Shown here: positions 25,701-53,700 of the stretch, piece by piece | Numbering within the stretch: the stretch's first letter is position 1 | Layout of the letters: each line of letters opens with the position of its first letter | DNA from: Bolinopsis microptera | Taxonomy: Eukaryota > Ctenophora > Tentaculata > Lobata > Bolinopsidae | DNA length: 64,000 nt | Assembly (NCBI RefSeq): GCF_026151205.1 | Contig: NC_087078.1 | Location: 7,952,675-8,016,674 of the forward strand | Direction: 5' to 3' | The notes under the pieces: generated by a model | Database searches by the model: none | The model's input: only the letters and a program-made list of their open reading frames with translations | What the model was told of the DNA's origin: nothing | Position numbers and translations under genes: made by a program

Positions 25701-25760
25701 GATTTTACTAATGCACGGGTTAATGCAAGAACTGCTGTGAGAGCATGAAAATTTTTCCAA
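22740..25760 (-). CDS. LINE ORF2: APE endonuclease-reverse transcriptase
   Basis: A 1006-residue polyprotein that nicks target DNA and reverse-transcribes the element. The APE-like endonuclease spans residues ~30-250 with candidate catalytic positions N34 (CNMQGG), E65 (LNET), D173/N175 (LGDVN), D221 (TTIDVV) and D243/H244 (IGDHQ). The RT spans ~530-800 with YRPISIL (554-560), FLDIRKAFD (first catalytic Asp, D625), SGVPQGSILGP, and FADD (712-715) replacing the commoner YADD. No RNase H is seen. The C-terminal ~200 residues are basic. The frame is fully open, with no missing catalytic residue apparent. It follows ORF1 on the same strand. Confidence 0.95.
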   Translation of the reverse strand: MEKFSCSHSSSCINPCISKITVSYHAKKLAVGHCNMQGGLTGMPKCLEIQDLIWKEKLDVLCLNETNLKSDIDSASLNLPKNFTFIRKDRPNDNGHGGCGILISEHIKFKMIQLNLVLQYDQIEAIWIHLTDCNIFICCFYRSELFSPLDKFLDYMTDCMMSIGSKNVIWLGDVNVDQNNISSMNYKKLDITMKMFGMVQVVQDITRIAKLGNRITKTTIDVVITNTYSKFLDCKVLDDCIGDHQVVKFIVDFNVHKASKFKKLLIRDHSKMNVTALKEFLETCDYRPIIDSTSLNDAVDGLNEHIDHYYDHFCPIKQIKCHSDYIHKPSPEFLESKKLKGKLYRKFLTHNKNRRIHPNGLIHCNKCDSLWMAYKRQRNYSTYLSRINRKTNLATELKAKCAMNDLKGVWKTIKTASNLPVKANNINNNLDAETTNKYFAEIGPKIQAEVQLENENEFLSYLQNEQIDNETSLNSFTEITESNILDYVASIPCSKSTNDHIPLRVFRQILPAFIAPLTHLVNLSLSSGIMPNSCKVAKVTPIHKDGDTENPSNYRPISILPILGKCIEFCVNSQLTQYLDEKGILSEHQYGFRKDHSTTYLMLDLFDRIFTAKNSAKHPAIIFLDIRKAFDTVNHDILIQKLKHYGIKDTALSWFRSFLTDRLQQTRVGSRISSLHSLNSGVPQGSILGPILFSIFINDLPNACLFSKPYLFADDGALYFDNISRGNYGNIKQELKLVIRWLQANKLSLNNEKTKLMILDSKPNLDAILVEICDDLTLVICETKSHKYLGLIVDSRLTFNEHIDNIKKKISKRIGAMYRSKKLLPLKFRKMFANALMLPHFDYLDTIWSRTYKKRLGELDIMYKKVAKIALDVNIRERSVNVYKNMGWLPLHLRRQVHLSSYMYRIINETCPKHFIGKFSYISGGSREAENCNLYTPKSRSHKEFNYLGTKAWNILPKSLRECDDVKKFSKLYKETLMNMLLTDENYQGDNSYDKFMIPPNTSQCI

Positions 25761-25926
25761 TTTATGCTGCTATAAACTTGTCAGAATAAGATAAATTGCA
25801 GAACTGGCAAATTTGTATGAGATAATAACAAAACTTTCTAAAACTTCAATAAACATGAGGAACAATGTGTAATTATCCCTTATCTAGAATCTAGATGAAA
25901 TAAATGTTAACAATCTTTCTGAAAAT

Positions 25927-27801
25927 TCATACTTGCTTATGGGCCCAATACTTCAGAAATTTAGCAAGTCGAATAACACCGCTTGTATTGAGGTGACAGT
26001 TATCAGATATTTTTGCAGATGGTCTGGCAAAATAAAATTCTTTCCTGAATCCACTTCTATTATAGTTAAATAAATTATGGGTGCTAATGTAATTAAAACA
26101 AGAATCTTTGCTACACATATCCTTAATAACCTTATTCAGCTCTGCCACAACATCATTGCGGCCTTTTGTACTCCTGGGAAGAATATTGAGAACATTAATT
26201 GTTGCATTCGGATACACTGACTTGAGATAATTTAAGAGATTACTAATGTCACCCGCTGCATCCTTCAGTGACTTTGAGCCAAAATAGACTGTGTTCACAT
26301 TATTAGTTCCTGTCATAATATAAATAATAGATGGGGATGGAACGGAGTGTAGGTCAGTTTTTAGTTTATTTAACATTACTTTGGCATCAGCCCCAGGATA
26401 AAACAGTTTACTAGCACTAACAGTGGACGATGATAACTTGTCCGCATCAAGAAACCTGAACATAGAGCTGCTTATGAATAGGACAGACTTTTGTGAAGCT
26501 TTGGCTGGCTGTTTGCAAACTGAGAGTGCAGGTGAAGAAGAGTCTGTCTGTTTGTGTCCTGAATGAGGGATGGGTGGGGGCCGTGAACGCAGACCAAACT
26601 CAGTTGACTGAGTGATCCTAGGGGGCTTCATCAGTCTTAGGGTGATGCTGATCCGGGGTTCATCACACATTTCGTCTGGCAGTATCTCATGTTGAAAGTC
26701 AGCCTGAGACAATTTGGACATGATGAAGACATCTCCATGCTGAAGCTGCACAGAGCCCACAACTTCATTGCTGCCGTTTGATCTAATTTGCAGTGTTCTC
26801 GTCGCACCAAGTGAAATGGTTACAATATCAGAGTGTTCTACAATACATGATTCAGAATCGCTATGAGCTGGCATGAACTCTGCTCCAGTTTCATATAGAT
26901 TGACGAGAATACTATTGTGTCTGAAATTGGGTAATATCACATTAATGTAGGAGCTGAGTTTAGCAAGGTAGGAATCATTGTGTACACTTTTTGGGTCATG
27001 TGTTGCACCTGAATACTCATAGGGAAAGTCACCAAAATAAACCGATTTCCTGTTTTTAAAACCGTGACTGAACTCAAGTTCTTCCATTAATAGATCAAGT
27101 GAAAATTTAGAGAATGGACCATCATCTAGTAGGGTAACTGGTTTCACTGGTGATGGGGAACAAGTTACAGATATATTCATTGGCCCCGGTGTTATAGGAT
27201 CGTAGACAGGGGCAGGGACCAAGTTTGGATATTTGTCTCTGGGCTTAGGGGTGTTGATCCGTGATTCACCAGTAGCAGTAGATACAGGGAGATCAGACAC
27301 ATCATCCTCGTCTGCCATAACCTCGTTAACAACAATCTCACTGATAACAATCTCGTTTCCAACAACCTCCTGTGGAACAACCTTGTCCACGACATCGTTG
27401 TCAACAAACAAACTGTCCGATACAACATCTTCCACAACAATGTCATCTACATCAAACGCTTCTACTTGATTGATAACAACGTGTGACTGAGGGGTAATGG
27501 TTATGATCTCACATTCAATCTCCTCTGATAAGTTCGGCAGCAAATTTTCACACTTAAAACTCTGTTCTTGTATTTGAGTTTGATCTGATATGAGACTATC
27601 ATTGTACTGAGCAATGAGATCACTAGTTCTGATAATTTCATTCAATAAAGACAACTTTTTTTCTAAAAAGTCAATCTTGATGTCTTTTGACAGACAATTG
27701 TTACAGTTCTCTGATTTTTCAGACTGGAATGAAAAGTTCAAATGTTCTAAAGGGCGCTCACAAAAGTGGAGACTAATGTCTGAGCTCTGATTATTTGACA
27801 T
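25927..27801 (-). CDS. LINE ORF1: AlkB-like dioxygenase fused to SGNH esterase
   Basis: 624 residues in three parts. The N-terminus (1-230) has a Leu-rich coiled-coil-like segment (45-65) and an acidic, Val-rich stretch (115-170). Residues ~235-392 match the AlkB family of Fe(II)/2-oxoglutarate dioxygenases: NLYETGAEFMPAHSD gives the iron ligands H313 and D315, ISLGATRTLQIR is the conserved strand, H371 is the third ligand and R383 (EPRIS) the 2OG-binding arginine. Residues ~437-624 are an SGNH/GDSL hydrolase: nucleophile candidate S446 (ISSSMF), oxyanion block TGTNN (497-501), and D600-x-x-H603. Esterase domains are known in CR1-type ORF1 proteins. The AlkB part would oxidatively remove alkyl lesions from nucleic acid. 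All key residues of both enzymes are present. Confidence 0.9.
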   Translation of the reverse strand: MSNNQSSDISLHFCERPLEHLNFSFQSEKSENCNNCLSKDIKIDFLEKKLSLLNEIIRTSDLIAQYNDSLISDQTQIQEQSFKCENLLPNLSEEIECEIITITPQSHVVINQVEAFDVDDIVVEDVVSDSLFVDNDVVDKVVPQEVVGNEIVISEIVVNEVMADEDDVSDLPVSTATGESRINTPKPRDKYPNLVPAPVYDPITPGPMNISVTCSPSPVKPVTLLDDGPFSKFSLDLLMEELEFSHGFKNRKSVYFGDFPYEYSGATHDPKSVHNDSYLAKLSSYINVILPNFRHNSILVNLYETGAEFMPAHSDSESCIVEHSDIVTISLGATRTLQIRSNGSNEVVGSVQLQHGDVFIMSKLSQADFQHEILPDEMCDEPRISITLRLMKPPRITQSTEFGLRSRPPPIPHSGHKQTDSSSPALSVCKQPAKASQKSVLFISSSMFRFLDADKLSSSTVSASKLFYPGADAKVMLNKLKTDLHSVPSPSIIYIMTGTNNVNTVYFGSKSLKDAAGDISNLLNYLKSVYPNATINVLNILPRSTKGRNDVVAELNKVIKDMCSKDSCFNYISTHNLFNYNRSGFRKEFYFARPSAKISDNCHLNTSGVIRLAKFLKYWAHKQV

Positions 27802-28276
27802 AGTTATATTATCAAGAGTTCAATGTTCAGAAGCACAATAAACACTGTAAACGCAATACCTTCAGTCCAGATAGTAGTTTTGATGAGAATAGTTTTGATG
27901 AGAAGGAGGAGGATGAGTAATCTTCAAGTACACTCACAGCAGTCCTTTGCACGTCAACACTTACGCTCGTCTATCATATCTCATACCTCAGATTATTTGT
28001 TATATAGTAGTGTTGAAAGGAACATTTTGACAAGTGGAAAATCACTGCTACTAGCACACTCATTTACGTGGGAGTTGTGAAAATTGTTTAACATTTTTGT
28101 GATCATGAACAGTCAATATCTAATAGAGGTTCAGGTCTTAAATACTAAAGTTTGAATCCCAATCTAATTTCTTATAGAAAATCTGTTCACAAATAAAGTA
28201 TCAAATCTCCGTTTTAAGAATTGTATCACTTTTCAACCAATAAAAACTAACTTGTACATATCAGTGTAGCCGCAAG

Positions 28277-45705
<17,429 letters not shown>

Positions 45706-46212
45706 AGAAGAACTTGAATTCGACTTTGTTATTACTTGACTTTTTAGGTATCCAAGTTGAACACGGCTTTAACTTCGGACTATATATTACTTTAGGTAAT
45801 TTATGTATGTTTATGTATGTACATTGCATGTACAACGTATGTTTAGCGTATGTTAAAACTGTCCAGGAAAACTGAAACTGGCTTAAATGTTAATAGGAAT
45901 TTAGCTTCAAAATCCAGGTGACCACAATGTTTTTATTTGATTATTTTTTAGGATGAACTGCCAACTGGAATTTGTTGCTGTTTATGTTTCGTAATCGATG
46001 AAGACTCAAGCTTAAGAAGTTCTAATTCTCACTGATGGTGATCCAATATGCCATGTGACTTGCATCGGACAGATAGATCTTTTTAAAATATCATTGTCTT
46101 TATTATGAGCTTACATTTTTTATTTTCAAGATATCAAATTCCTCTTCAACTTGAAAAACCTTTTATTGTTAATCAAATTTATAAATTATTAATAATTTTC
46201 TTCCGTTTCCTC

Positions 46213-46218
46213 AATAAA
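46213..46218 (+). promoter_or_regulatory. Candidate poly(A) signal for PRPS exon 8b
   Basis: AATAAA about 510 bases after the 8b stop codon, followed by a T-rich stretch. Confidence 0.6.
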
Positions 46219-46404
46219 ATCATTTTATTTGTTATTGTATCCGAAATGTCAAAAATTGAACAGCACTAATAATCTTTTAGTTCACACCTCTTCATAAAAT
46301 TAGGTAGATACAATGAGTAAATTGGCGAACTTAGCTAAAACTATAGTTATCAAAACATACTATCGATATTAAATCTGCCATCTGGGTACTTTTGAGGAGA
46401 TTAA

Positions 46405-47780
46405 GGGGGGGGGCCAATGGATATTTTTTTGTGAAACTTGATTTCGAGATAGCAGTTGACCAACAAACTAAGACCAGTGACCGAACTTTTGAGGGGGTCC
46501 CGGACCCCAACCGCCAAACGGTGCCCGCAGGGCAGCCACGCCCATATTTGGTCCAAATTAGGCCCAATTTAGCCAAATACTCTGAACATGCCCAAAACCC
46601 AAATTTTAGGTGCTCTACTTGTAGCTAGTGGTCTCTTGAAGTCGTATATGAAATTTCATCAAGATTGGACAAAAAATGACTGAGTTATGAGCCAAAAACC
46701 ATATGCCCATATTTGGGCATACGCACCAAATTTGGTAGATTTCGTCCCATAAATTGGTCAAATATCAATATTTTTCACTGAAACTTACTTTATATGAAAG
46801 GTAAGCCTAAACTACATATTCTCTGTAAGTTATAGCTTTATATCTGTTTAAATGTGGATACTAAGGCGAAAAGACCACAAAAAATGAACTAAATTGCCCA
46901 TATCTTGGTTCGCGATATTCGCGGAATTGATCTCATTAAAATTGTAACAACTCAATCAGTTTTCAAAATTTTTCCATGAAATTTTCGGAATCGACTCGAA
47001 ATCGCATTTCCACCTTAGTTTGAGAACAGATTTTTGATTAAGGCCTCAAAAAAAATTTGGCGGCCAAATTCTGAATTTCTCCGGGAAAATTTTGGAATTT
47101 GGCCGCCAAATTTTTTTGGAGGCCTAAATCAAAAATCTGTTCTCAAACTAAGGTGGAAATGCGATTTCGAGTCGATTCCGAAAATTTCATGGAAAAATTT
47201 TGAAAACTGATCGAGTTGTTACAATTTTAATGAGATCAATTCCGCGAATATCGCGAACCAAGATATGGGCAATTTAGTTCATTTTTTGTGGTCTTTTCGC
47301 CTTAGTATCCACATTTAAACAGATATAAAGCTATAACTTACAGAGAATATGTAGTTTAGGCTTACCTTTCATATAAAGTAAGTTTCAGTGAAAAATATTG
47401 ATATTTGACCAATTTATGGGACGAAATCTACCAAATTTGGTGCGTATGCCCAAATATGGGCATATGGTTTTTGGCTCATAACTCAGTCATTTTTTGTCCA
47501 ATCTTGATGAAATTTCATATACGAGTTCAGGAGACCACTAGCTACAAGTAGAGCACCTAAAATTTGGGTTTTGGGCATGTTCAGGGTATTTGGCTAAATT
47601 GGGCCTAATTTGGACCAAATATGGGCGTGGCTGCCCCGCAGGCACCGTTTGGCGGTTAGGGTCCGGGACCCCCTCAAAAGTTCGGTCACTGGTCCTAGTT
47701 TGTTGGTCAACTGCTATCTCGAAATCAAGTTTCACAAAAAAATATCCATTGGCCCCCCCCCCCCCCCCCCCCCCCCCCCC
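46405..47780. mobile_element. 1.38 kb near-perfect palindromic element, G9/C28 ends
   Basis: Two arms of ~670 bp meet at about 47080-47095 (GAATTTCTCCGGGAAAATTT). The left end is TTAA then G9; the right end is C28 then TTAA. TTAA on both sides could be a 4-bp duplication, as for piggyBac or Kolobok insertions, or part of the inverted repeat. The arms differ by only a few bases. A diverged single-arm relative lies at 56150-56540. ORFs in both arms are mirror images and not genes. Confidence 0.9.
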
Positions 47781-48543
47781 TTAACCATATTTTTCTGACT
47801 GGGTTGTAACAGTAAACAACCAACGGTATTGCAGAATTGGCCAATCAAAACCCAGTATCACTGTCTTGTGTCCAAACAAATATGGTTCACCTCCTCGTCA
47901 GTATCCAAATCTATGTAGTATGATCGTTCATCAAGTCAAATGTGTATAAAACAAATACGAATTGTAGTACATTTACATATTATATCTGTTTTTCACAATC
48001 AACGTTTAACTACAATATCCTCTGACGGGGAAACATCAGCAAACCTTTCCACCAGTTTCATGGTGGTCTAATGATCTTGGACTTGAATAATTATGAAAAT
48101 CCTAAGAGCAGAAAAAGCATAGAATTTTAAATCTGATGATGAAAACATTGATGGCATGCTTAGATTCAGTCTAGATAAACACAGTAGAGTTGGAGATGGA
48201 TGTTAACATTAGCAAGTTTCAGACTCGCTTCCTCCCAGGTATCTCTATCCTGGTCCGACAGTAGTCTGCTAGCCTGGTAAGCGCTGGTTCCCTCTCGACT
48301 TATAACTGTTGATAGGCACACAAACCGGTACCTGGCAAAAACTTGGTTAAGAATTTACATTTTGAGTTACGCTTCCCCGAAACCCTTAATAATGCTCCTT
48401 GGCCTGATTTATCACTCTACACACGACTGTCACGTGACTTTTTAGACACGTTTTCTTGGTGGCCCTGAATGACTATTCGAAATCCTAGCCCTCTAATCTG
48501 ATCCCAACCCTAACCCAATCTCTAACAAAAGCATATGCTGAAA

Positions 48544-48556
48544 CCCTAACCCTAAC
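48544..48556. repeat. Short interstitial telomere-like repeat
   Basis: CCCTAACCCTAAC, with further CCCTAACCC at 48508-48516. It matches the metazoan telomere unit TTAGGG on the other strand. Confidence 0.7.
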
Positions 48557-48832
48557 GAGAAATTGGACCAACTTCCTTAAATGGTTATATCACGTGATCG
48601 AGCCAGTTTTTCGCCAATATCTCGCCAGGGGAGCATTTTAACCCGATGTCATGGGGGGTGATTCGGAATCAGTGTCCGAAAATACATCAATTCAAGTTGG
48701 TCTCACTCTCAACTGTCATGTCGGGGGCTCTTCTAGAAAAATATCGAAGATCGACTGTAGAGTGATTTAGCACGGTCGTTGGCCTTGTAATTGTAGTTGT
48801 ATATTGTACTGTATAATACAATCGGTTAAATT

Positions 48833-48910
48833 CAGAGTCCAGTCCCTGGTCCCACTAAATCACTCGCCAAGCTGGGCGAGTGATTTAGTGGGACCAGAGA
48901 CCGGACTCTG
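48833..48910. repeat. 78-bp hairpin
   Basis: 36-bp arms (48833-48868 and 48875-48910) with about three mismatches and a 6-base loop. The inner stem contains CACTAAATCACTCGCC. Confidence 0.9.
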
Positions 48911-49287
48911 CAAGGATTTTCGATTTTTTTATTAATAAGGGTATTGAGCTCATGAAAGTAGCAAAGTGTGAATGTGCAATACATTTTTCGAAACTGATTC
49001 ATTGGTTAAAACGCTTCCCTGATCCTGAGGAGTTATAAGCAAAAACTGTGTTGGTCACGTGACAGGCTAGTAAAACATGAATTTAATTTGATAGTTCTTT
49101 CATTCAAATTTCTGATTGTTTCTGAATACAACCAGTGAAGACAGATTCTAATGGAAATAAATAGCTGAATAAAGTATCGACATTTCTACGTCATACTCAT
49201 ATTCTGAAATAGTATTAATTCAATTATAACGATCAATATTTACATTAAAAATTTGACGACGAAATATATTTCAAACATAATATATAA

Positions 49288-51497
49288 GGACACGTTCATT
49301 TGAGTTTGAGGATATTGGTAAAAATAAGTGACCCTATTAAAAGGCACAGTGTAGTTGACTTTGTCACACTATGAAATTACATAAACCCTTGATGGTTAGG
49401 ATAATCGTCTCATCCTCTAGGCTAACTTTGTCACATAACGATATCAGGTGATAAGATATCGCTTAAATACGGCCGGCACGGAAATGGTTACATTGTCAGT
49501 TGTTACACTATAAACATGTGACGGAGTAAATATGGACCCCTTGCTGCCGTTTTTGACCAAATTTTTGAGTGTCCAGTTGATCGGATGGATACATATGACC
49601 ATTACCTACATATTTGACGACTTTTTTCGTTAGATGGTGCACTCAGGTTTACTATGTCACACATTAAAGAAAATATGTGATGAATGTTTAGGGCACCCTG
49701 ATAAGCAATGCTGAGTAGTGTTGGTTTATTTGATGGCCTGGAAGTGCTGCGAATTGTTATCATATCATATAGTCGTGAGGAATTAAAACACAGAAGGTAC
49801 AACCAAGTTTACTTTGTCACATAATCTTGATGATATCTGAACATGTGTGGAATTGAACAAATAATGATATGCCAGCTTAATTAAACCCCTTATATTACGT
49901 ACTATGGATCAAACAACACTGCTAGTACTATGCACCAGTCACATAAATCATTATCAGGTGGTATGTTAACAGTGTCACAATTTAACTACCGCAACATGGT
50001 CAAAAATAGGGTAATTTCGTCACAAAAAAATTATCATAATTATGCTGGCAAAATAACTAGTTTATCGAAATTTTTTTGATGATAAAGTTACATAGTATTC
50101 TAATAGAGGTATATTTCTTCAAAATAGGTGCAAGACATGTTTACTTTGTCACATCAGTTATTATAAAGTTTTAAGAGTTAGGAAATCGTCATCAGATTAA
50201 AAGATATTTTTCGTAGTTTGGATCGATTAATATACCTGTAATAAAGCATCCTATGCCAATTTTAACACACTATCTTGATATTGTTGGGGCATGGAAAGTT
50301 AATTTTGTCACATTTTCAGTGTCTTTGACAAATTTATCTAAAATTGTTAAAATTGAGCTCTGATGTTCTGGACAATATTCTTTCAATCGTTTCTGAAAGA
50401 ATGTTGAATTCTAATAGAGTTATAGATCTTCAAAATAGGGGCAAGACATGTTTACTTTGTCACATCAGTTATTATAAGAATTAGGTAATCGTCATCACAT
50501 TAACATATAATTTTTTGTAGTTTGGATTGATTTATATAGGTAATAAAGCAGCCTATGCTAATTTTTAAACACTATCTTAAAATTGTTGGGGCATGAAAAG
50601 TTAATTTTGTCACATTTTTAGTGACTTTGACAAATTTAACCTAAAATTGTTAAACTCAAGCTCTGATGTTCTGGACAATATTCTACCAATTTTTTCTGAA
50701 AGAATGTTGAATTCTGATAGAGTTATAGATCTTCAAAATAGAGGCAAGACATGTTTACTTTGTCACATCAGTTATTATAAGAGTTATTATAAGAAACTAT
50801 TTCATTCTATAATCATTGTTTTTAATCTATTTACGATTTCGCATAATTTTTTGTGACAATGTAAACATGAACTGAGCTTAACTTGCATCAACTATATTGT
50901 CATCATATAAAGTTTTCCCACCTTTCAAACCAAAATTAGATATAAATAATTCGCCCAAAATTTAAAATTTCATATATATTGTGACAGAATTAACCTCATT
51001 TCCCAATAACCAAGTGCCTGTATTAGCTAACTATTCAAAACAACATATTTTAGGGCTATGATTGGTAGAGAAACCATCAAATAATAAGTTGAAAAGGTCT
51101 TTAGGACACCTCACAGTTGAATAGAGGTATGGTATCATGAGTGTGACAAAGTTACCCAAATATTGCCTTGTAACCGTTCGATCCGTGCCCATTAACCAAT
51201 GTTGTATCATAATTGTTAGATTGACCTAATTTACTATATTTCAGACCAAGGAATGATAAATAGACAACTGCAGTGCAGCAGTTAACTAAGTCACACAGAA
51301 TGTGACATTTAAAACATTATAGTGCCTAACAACAATAGATTTTCTTTCTGAGCAGTGCATATGGGAGTATGGGTTACATGGCTAATGTTCAGAACTTCTG
51401 AACGTGCTAAGTTAATAATTGTCAAAACTAAGCCACTATCGTCGAAAACGCTATTATTTTTGTTTACCAATTTCCTCAAACTCAAATGAACGTGTCC
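49288..51497. mobile_element. 2.2 kb DNA element rich in TTTGTCACA motifs
   Basis: Terminal inverted repeats of ~36 bp start GGACACGTTCATTTGAGTTT, flanked by ATAA on both sides (49284-49287 and 51498-51501). The left two-thirds carry many copies of ACTTTGTCACA; the right third carries the inverse, TGTGACAAAGT. A ~305-bp internal tandem repeat spans 50080-50790. No transposase ORF. Confidence 0.8.
50080..50790. repeat. ~305-bp internal tandem repeat, about 2.3 copies
   Basis: Phase mark GCAAGACATG occurs at 50130, 50441 and 50744 (spacings 311 and 303). Each unit holds one tttactttgtcacatcag and one ttaattttgtcacattt. Confidence 0.9.
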
Positions 51498-51973
51498 ATA
51501 ACTGTAAAATAGTTATCCACTGTAAAATAGTTTTTAACGAAATCGGAGCAAATATGAACATACAATTTATCAAATAGGGCTGAAAATTAACGAATGGCTT
51601 GACGTGTACAGGAGATAATAGATTAAAAGAGATAAAAGAAATTAATGGACAGCTGCAGAGGAGTGAAATTTAAACGAAAATATTACTATTTACACGTCAC
51701 TCAACTAAAAACTGTGTTAGATTGTGGATTGTTCAACTCTGTTTTGTCGTTGAGTGTTGGTTTCTTTTCAACTAAAAATCGGCCTTTTTTAATCTTTCTG
51801 TTGATCAGAACATCAGTCATCACTCTGAGTGAATTAGTAAAAGACTTCAGAGTCTTAGGCGCGCAGAGTTTCTGTCATGGTGAGGGACAGCACTTTGTCT
51901 TTTCATAACAAAATACAAATTTGGTGCGCTTACTTACCTGCGCGTTACGTACAAAGATAAATTCGAATCCTAC

Positions 51974-53019
51974 CTCTCCACTTCTAAGTTGTGACATTCA
52001 GCTATAACTTCGTCCGCCAAATCCTGTCCTAACTGAAAATAAATTAACTTGCTTATAAATCCTGCTGTCGAATTAAGAGTGAAATGAGACGATTCTATTA
52101 TCAGTCATGAGATTTGTGGCTTGGCCTTGATCATGGCCTAAATCATGACCTTAATCATGGCCTTAATCATGGCTAATCAGTGCTTATCAGTGTGAAATTG
52201 ATGTTAAAATTGTATGTGACAATATAACATGATAAAACGTGATAAGATTTGGGACTTATTAGTGCTTACTAGTATATGACGAAGCCAAATGATTAAGGAT
52301 TTTTCAATCGGCCGGTGGTTTAATTGATCATTTTGTGACCCAAATGTGATATTAAAGTGTCTCACGTACTCTTCCCCTCTCCCACTCTCGCCCCCTCTCC
52401 CCTCCCAACAGATTTGCTATATAATTAGGTAATTTGGCAGGAGGGCCTCAAGATTGCTTATCAAGTATCACTATTAGATACGTAAGGGGCACTCAGAATT
52501 AAATTGCGGACTGTTTCTACTGTTTCTACTGAGCAAAATGTAATGAGTGTTTTCGAATATAATAGGTGGGCTTATACTTTTGTATTTCATCTGCGATAGT
52601 GAAGTCCCAACCGTAGGCACGGGTTACACTAGTATGGCTACAAGACATTATAACTAATTTGAGATATCACACAAGAAATTCGCCCAAACGGTCACAGATT
52701 ATACGTCTTATGACTATATAACTATCTGAAAAGTTTCGAGAAAATCGTATATTCGAATCTGGAAAAAATTTAAAATTATTCTTAGTTATTTGCTGAAACT
52801 TTTGATTTTCGACTTTTTGATTTGGTACAGTTTTGACGAAAGTCCTTCTGAAATTACCTTGACCCCGGTATGAAAGTCTGGACTGTTGGCCTTTTCAGAT
52901 GGAATATCACTTAATACTTTCTCAAAAAGGTTGGTAAGTTCTTTTCGTGTAGGTTTTCTAGTTGGTTCCATACGGTAGGTATTCTCATATTGCGGCACAG
53001 ACTTTTTCCGCCTTGCATT
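51974..53019 (-). CDS. Tctex-type dynein light chain, two internal exons
   Basis: Exon 52858-53019 (54 codons; acceptor TCTGTTGCAG, donor AAG/GTAATT) contains YENTYRMEPTRK and ELTNLFEKVLSD, the start of a Tctex1/DYNLT domain. Exon 51974-52032 (phase 0 in, donor AG/GTAGG) continues with LGQDLADEVIAECHNLEVER, the next helix of that fold. The final exon (expected to start near the YK.V strand and end with the WD...S..LFA..YG block) was not found below 51974. The 5' end is also incomplete. Tctex light chains bind dynein intermediate chains and cargo, or act in cilia. The 5' extension and ENTY start suggest the TCTEX1D (DYNLT4/5-like) group, tentatively. Confidence 0.7.
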
Positions 53020-53700
53020 CTGCAACAGAAAGATGGGATTAGCGAATCATACTATTTCCGATCTCTATTCCTTTCTCAGATCTTCTTTCACTTTCGGAGA
53101 AAGTATGAAAAACACCATTACAATATAATATAACAAGTGCGATAGATAAGTTTGTGATAGATAAATTTGTGAGTTTTGACTTTTGATAAATAACAATTGT
53201 ATCATATATATATATTTCATGGCTGGACTTCTACACAATAAAAGAAAGCGGTTGTGATTAGATCTTCGAAAGTCTTTGCATCGTTTATTTACATCAATTC
53301 TGAGAAATTATATCATTAAAGTAACTACAACAAATACGAATCATATACAATTGAGAATAAATACAAACTAAAAGCAGTGGGAAAATCTGATGAACTGAAA
53401 TTTAAAAAAGAAACTGAAAGCCGTTAAAAATGTACTCTTATCTTATCTCTTATCTAAATACTGATAACTGATTCTCGGAAAATCACTTAAAATCACAACA
53501 AAAACCTGTAAAATTTATACTTAAGTAAAAAATGTTATATGCACGTCTCTGGAATAATGGTATAACTAAATAAAATCTACAAAATATACTAAAACTAAAA
53601 CTAAGCTCCGGCAGATTTAAAAAGTAGATGGTTACTATCAAGGGTGTTCATACCCCCAAACCGTTCAAGGGTTTTCAATTGGGTCTGGTAGAACCCCTCT

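Larger units (their letters stand above)
22088..28144 (-). mobile_element. Full-length LINE with two intact ORFs
   Basis: Minus-strand non-LTR retrotransposon: a 5' region of ~340 bp, ORF1 (27801-25927), a 166-bp spacer, ORF2 (25760-22740), a ~620-bp 3' UTR and a short (TTTA)n tail (22096-22118). The imperfect 13-bp direct repeats CTAAAGTTTCAAT (22075-22087) and CTAAAGTTTGAAT (28145-28157) are a plausible target duplication. ORF2 has an APE-type endonuclease and RT, as in the CR1/Jockey/Rex group. Both ORFs are open, so the copy may be active. The 5' border is tentative. Confidence 0.85.
47785..49287. other. Intergenic, no gene seen
   Basis: Contains short telomere-like repeats and a 78-bp hairpin, listed separately. 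No coding signal. Confidence 0.6.

Noticed and set aside
46331-47798. Pairs of ORFs in opposite orientation with the same sequence
   Set aside because: Mirror ORFs of palindrome arms; no known domain.
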